From Druceiella hillmani (Eukaryota; Arthropoda; Insecta; Lepidoptera; Hepialidae), in assembly GCA_039881145.1 (NCBI GenBank), contig JAYKKI010000060.1, positions 8,456,501-8,520,500 of the forward strand: a stretch of DNA of 64,000 nucleotides, given 5' to 3'. A program made the position numbers and the translations under genes. The notes beneath the pieces were generated by a model. The model had not been told where the DNA came from. It made no database searches and saw nothing but the letters and a program-made list of their open reading frames with translations. This document shows positions 60,673 through 64,000 of the stretch, one piece after another. The number at the start of each line of letters is the position of its first letter. The stretch's first letter is position 1.

Positions 60673-60911
60673 TTGAATATATTTGGCGTTAATTTTGTAG
60701 AAATTCATTATTCACAATTAAATGATACTATGTGTTGTAGTATTATTTCTACTTTCTTTAATTCTAAGATTGCTATTGCGATCTTTGCTAACAGCCCACC
60801 TAAAGATGTAATACAACGAAACTAGGTTTCGTTGTATTACATCTTTCGTCTTGGTAAATAACTTAAAGAAAGGAGAAATAATACTACATCACGTAGTTTC
60901 ATTTAATTGTG
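60673..60911 (-). mobile_element. Hairpin element copy 9
   Basis: Tail on the left, then TTCACAATTAAATGATACTA, the palindrome core and the second arm ending GTTTCATTTAATTGTG at 60911. Flanks AATTTTAGATCA (about 60659-60670) and AATTTCAGATCA (60912-60923) form a 12-bp target duplication with one mismatch. It is the complete version of copy 8. Confidence 0.9.
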
Positions 60912-61970
60912 AATTTCAGATCAGTTAAAAACTGATATGAAGATACTCAATTATTAAAGTGATGAATTATTATTTATTGTGTGGTATCTTTTACGTGATA
61001 GCGGAGAAAATATTTCATGAAAACAATTTTTATTGAGGAGAGAAATAAATATGTTTTTGTCAATTTAATATCAATTTCGTTTATTAATCAAGTCGTGCGT
61101 ATAACGTAGTTTGAAATCTATTTTAGGCTAATAGAAACTTGTTCCTTCGCTTCCAATTACGATGAAAAGAATTTTATTAAATATTTGTAGATATTTTGCA
61201 AAGATTCGTCTTCAATATTTCTTTTGATCATGTCTTAATTTTCAACACGAATATTTGGTACGCTATATGATTGTGTTTGAACACAAATTAAAAATATTCC
61301 TATTATATTTATTTATGGAAGAAGAATAACATTTTTTAAATTAATTTTATGGTCCATAAAATTCCGCACAGCTGTTTGAGTCCAATCTTGTTCACTGTTA
61401 AACACTTTTTCCTAACGGGAATTTCTTTCTCACCAATTTATACTTTAACTATTCAAGTGCTCGGTACTCAAGTAGACATGTACATACACACACCCGAGTA
61501 CTTAACAAGAAACCTATCGTGTATTTTTAACAAACATCGCAGGTGAATGAGCGAAGATTAGGCACATGAGTTGAATTGAGTTGAATTCGGTTATTTATTT
61601 AATAGTCGCCGGCGATATTTGCGTATTTTAATTAAAAGGTCTGTGACTTAAGTGGAGTATGGGCGAGAGTTGGAAGCATTTATGCACTCGCACGTGAAAT
61701 TTACTTGCCTTTATATTAACTCAAATTTCTTTTAACGCACATGGACTGTAATGTTGTGCTAAGTTTTATTAGAAATTTTATTATTACAGAGAACCACGAA
61801 GGATACTTAAGAGTTAGGTGGACGATCGTTTTCTCGACATATAGGTATGATAGTATGATTCGTTTTCTAATAGTAGTAATTGTCTTTGAAATGCAAAACA
61901 AAAACAGTAAACAAGTTTAAATCGAACAAAAAAAAAATTTGCACTTAAAAGAGAAAAAACACTTCTATTA
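60912..61970. other. No gene seen
   Basis: AT-rich sequence with short frames of 60-65 codons and nothing recognisable. Confidence 0.4.
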
Positions 61971-61974
61971 GATT

Positions 61975-63230
61975 TCTATTTAATTTTTTGCTTCATTCTT
62001 AGCATTGTATTTATCATAGTAGCTAGAGCAATTAATTTCAAATATCTGTTTATGGTACCGACCAATTTTAATGTGCTACAGCGAAAATTTGAATTTGTCT
62101 CTTATCATAATCGATTATTGTTTAGTTACATACTGCAACTTTTATTACGATTATATTCCATTTTTTTGCTACATTTTTAATACTTTGTTTAAATTAATTT
62201 TAAACATCTCTTTATATTACCTACCAATTTTAATGTACTACAGCGAAAAGTCGAATTTGTCTTTTATCATATTCGACCATTCTTTAGTTACATACTGCAA
62301 CTTTTATTACGATTATATTCCATTTTTTTGCTACATTTTTAACACTTTGTTTAAATTAATTTCAAACATCTATTTATATTACAGTTCAATTTTAATGTAC
62401 TATATCGTTCTACAGTTTAATTTTTATCTTATCATGTTCGAATCTACTTTAGTTACATATTGTAAATTTTATTACGATTCTATTCCATTTTGTTTTATTA
62501 TTATAAGCATATCTCATAGTGACAAGAGTAATTTTAATGTTCCACATCGTTCCATAGTCAAATTTGCCTTTTATTATGATTGACTAGTTACATACTGCAA
62601 AATTTATTATGATTTTAAACTATTTCTTACTTTATTCTTAGCACTTTATTACTGTTACACAAATTCGCTGAGTGCAAAAACGCTTCATTCTTAGCATCTT
62701 TATTACTGTTACTCACTTCTTAATTACTGTTACTCACAATAACAGTAATTTATTACAAATATCGCTTTTTGCTACCGACTACATTTAAAATACTATAGTA
62801 ATTCACAGTCGAATTTGTCTCTTATCATTTCGACTATTCCTTAGTTGTACACTACAACGTTTATTACGTTTCTATTCCATTTCTATGCTTCATTATTAGC
62901 ACTGTACTTCTCGCAATAGCAACAGTAGTTTATTTAAAAATTGTTTAATGGTACCGTCTAATTTTAATATACTACATCGATAAATAGTCGAATTTGTCTC
63001 TTATCAACTATCAACTATTCTATAGTTACATCCTGCAATTTTTATTACTATTTTATACCATTTATTTGCTTCATTTTTAGCATTCTATTTTCCTTTGGTG
63101 ATAGCAGTTTATTTCAAATATCAAAATATAGACCAATTATAATGTACTATAGTTCTTCAAATTATCGACCAATTTTAATGGACTATAGCAATACAGAATC
63201 GAAGTTTCCTCTTATTTCATTCGATATTCT
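61975..63230. repeat. Satellite-like array, ~162-bp unit, about seven diverged copies
   Basis: ACCAATTTTAATGTRCTACA, then GAATTTGTCTCTTATCAT, TTTAGTTACATACTGCAACT and TATTCCATTTTTTTGCT recur. The first three units are spaced by exactly 162 bp (ATG at 62071, 62233, 62395); later units near 62530, 62780, 62957, 63133 and 63170 vary in length and are more diverged. A 170-codon frame at 62071-62583 runs through the first units because 162 is a multiple of three; it is rich in Tyr, Phe and Ile and not a known protein. Confidence 0.85.
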
Positions 63231-63239
63231 ATAGTTAAT

Positions 63240-63865
63240 ATACTAGAAAACATTTATACATTTATTGAAATATTAAATTTAATTCTGTTTCGAACTGGTT
63301 TAATAATATTAATATTAGGTTTTATATGATTTTTGTTATTAAAATATTAAATCAGGTTTATTAAATTATGATTAACATTCCTACACGTATTTACTGTTTT
63401 CTTAATGAAGAAGCTAATTAACACGTAGCTGTTTTTTTTTCGACTAAATGATCTTCTCACCTTTCGTTTTTAAAATGTTCTAATACTAAAGTGTAGACAT
63501 CATTAATTTTTTTAAATTTAAAATTATGTTTAGCAGATATTGAAAATTAGTAATGAATATAAATAAATTAAAACGTTTGATATAACGTATGAAAACTAAT
63601 ATTTGTGTTACAACATTGAATTTTAATAATGATAATTATGTCATTATCACGTTAAAGTGAGTTTTATTATGGTTAATATGTCATTTGAGAGAAATAAATT
63701 CTAGATACAAGGAAAAAAGTTTTCAAAAACTTAATATTATTACAATTTGAAGGTTAAACGCTTGTGGCGTTCAGAATAATTGCGAAGTTGTTTGAAATAA
63801 GGGAGTTACTTTAAACGCAACATTTTTCTGTCAATGCATTATTTTATTTTTTACTCTCGCTACAT
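63240..63865. other. No gene seen
   Basis: AT-rich spacer between the satellite array and the LINE fragment. Confidence 0.4.
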
Positions 63866-63867
63866 GT

Positions 63868-64000
63868 TTCAGGTTCAGTTTTGTATTTGCTGTACATTAA
63901 TGATATTCCAAGAACAACCGCTCCAAGAGCTACTTTTGCTGACGATACTACAATGGCAGTAATAGAATTTGTGGAAGGTTCAACTAGAAAATTTGAATCT
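63868..64000 (+). mobile_element. jockey-clade LINE RT fragment, cut by window end
   Basis: Reads GSVLYLLYINDIP, then TAPRATFADDTTMAVIEFVEG to the window end. This is the RT region leading into the FADD catalytic motif, shared with the element at 58806 (TFADDTAIMTVGETVEG) but not identical. The usual residues between GSVL and LLY are missing, so there is a small deletion. The fragment begins abruptly about 63870. Confidence 0.85.

Noticed and set aside
62071..62583. 170-codon frame as a protein gene
   Set aside because: Lies in a degenerate satellite-like array; composition Tyr/Phe/Ile-rich; later units break the frame.

Overview
The window reads as insect nuclear DNA. It is very AT-rich and gene-poor, with multi-kilobase introns, GT-AG splice sites, many (TA)n tracts, and remnants of typical arthropod transposons (mariner/rosa-like, pogo/Tigger-like, piggyBac-like, R1-, I- and jockey-type LINEs, tRNA-derived SINEs). 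The order of insect cannot be fixed from the sequence; nothing bacterial, viral or CRISPR-like is present.

The only convincing cellular genes are two tandem, same-strand members of the Osiris (DUF1676) family, so the window lies in an Osiris cluster. Gene 1 is represented only by its last coding exon (2071-2408); its upstream exons lie outside the window. Gene 2 is complete: signal-peptide/two-cysteine exon 29731-29892, middle exon 39281-39536, and hydrophobic-domain terminal exon 41072-41385. Together these give a 243-residue protein interrupted by a 9.4 kb and a 1.5 kb intron. The terminal exons of both genes start at the same splice position in the same phase and encode closely similar basic-hydrophobic domains, so the genes are paralogues. 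Osiris proteins are insect-specific secretory or endosomal membrane proteins of cuticle-forming epithelia.

Layout. 1-2.4 kb: last intron and exon of Osiris gene 1. 4.3-9.7 kb: mariner remnant, an R1-type LINE tail with an internal inversion, two SINE-like copies, a 230-bp tandem array and a pogo-type transposase remnant. 10-25 kb: non-coding DNA with a 47-bp array, dispersed repeats, hairpins and a Tigger-type MITE. 25.3-27.1 kb: decayed LINE with RT and RNase H pieces. 29.3-41.4 kb: Osiris gene 2. 41.4-56 kb: intergenic, with a 66-bp-arm perfect hairpin, a 0.65-kb piggyBac MITE and an E-box repeat. 56.2-60.9 kb: a 2.1-kb nearly perfect inverted duplication plus a third partial copy, carrying a jockey LINE 3' end. 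62-63.2 kb: a ~162-bp satellite-like array. 63.87-64.0 kb: start of another jockey RT fragment.

The most notable structure is a repeated palindromic element (nine copies, here called the hairpin element) with ~110-bp arms, a one-sided ~41-bp tail ending near CCAAATATATTCAAT, and target duplications of about 12-15 bp. Such duplications are longer than those of the usual cut-and-paste superfamilies and fit retroposition or an unusual mechanism. One copy sits at the centre of the 4.35-kb inverted duplication.
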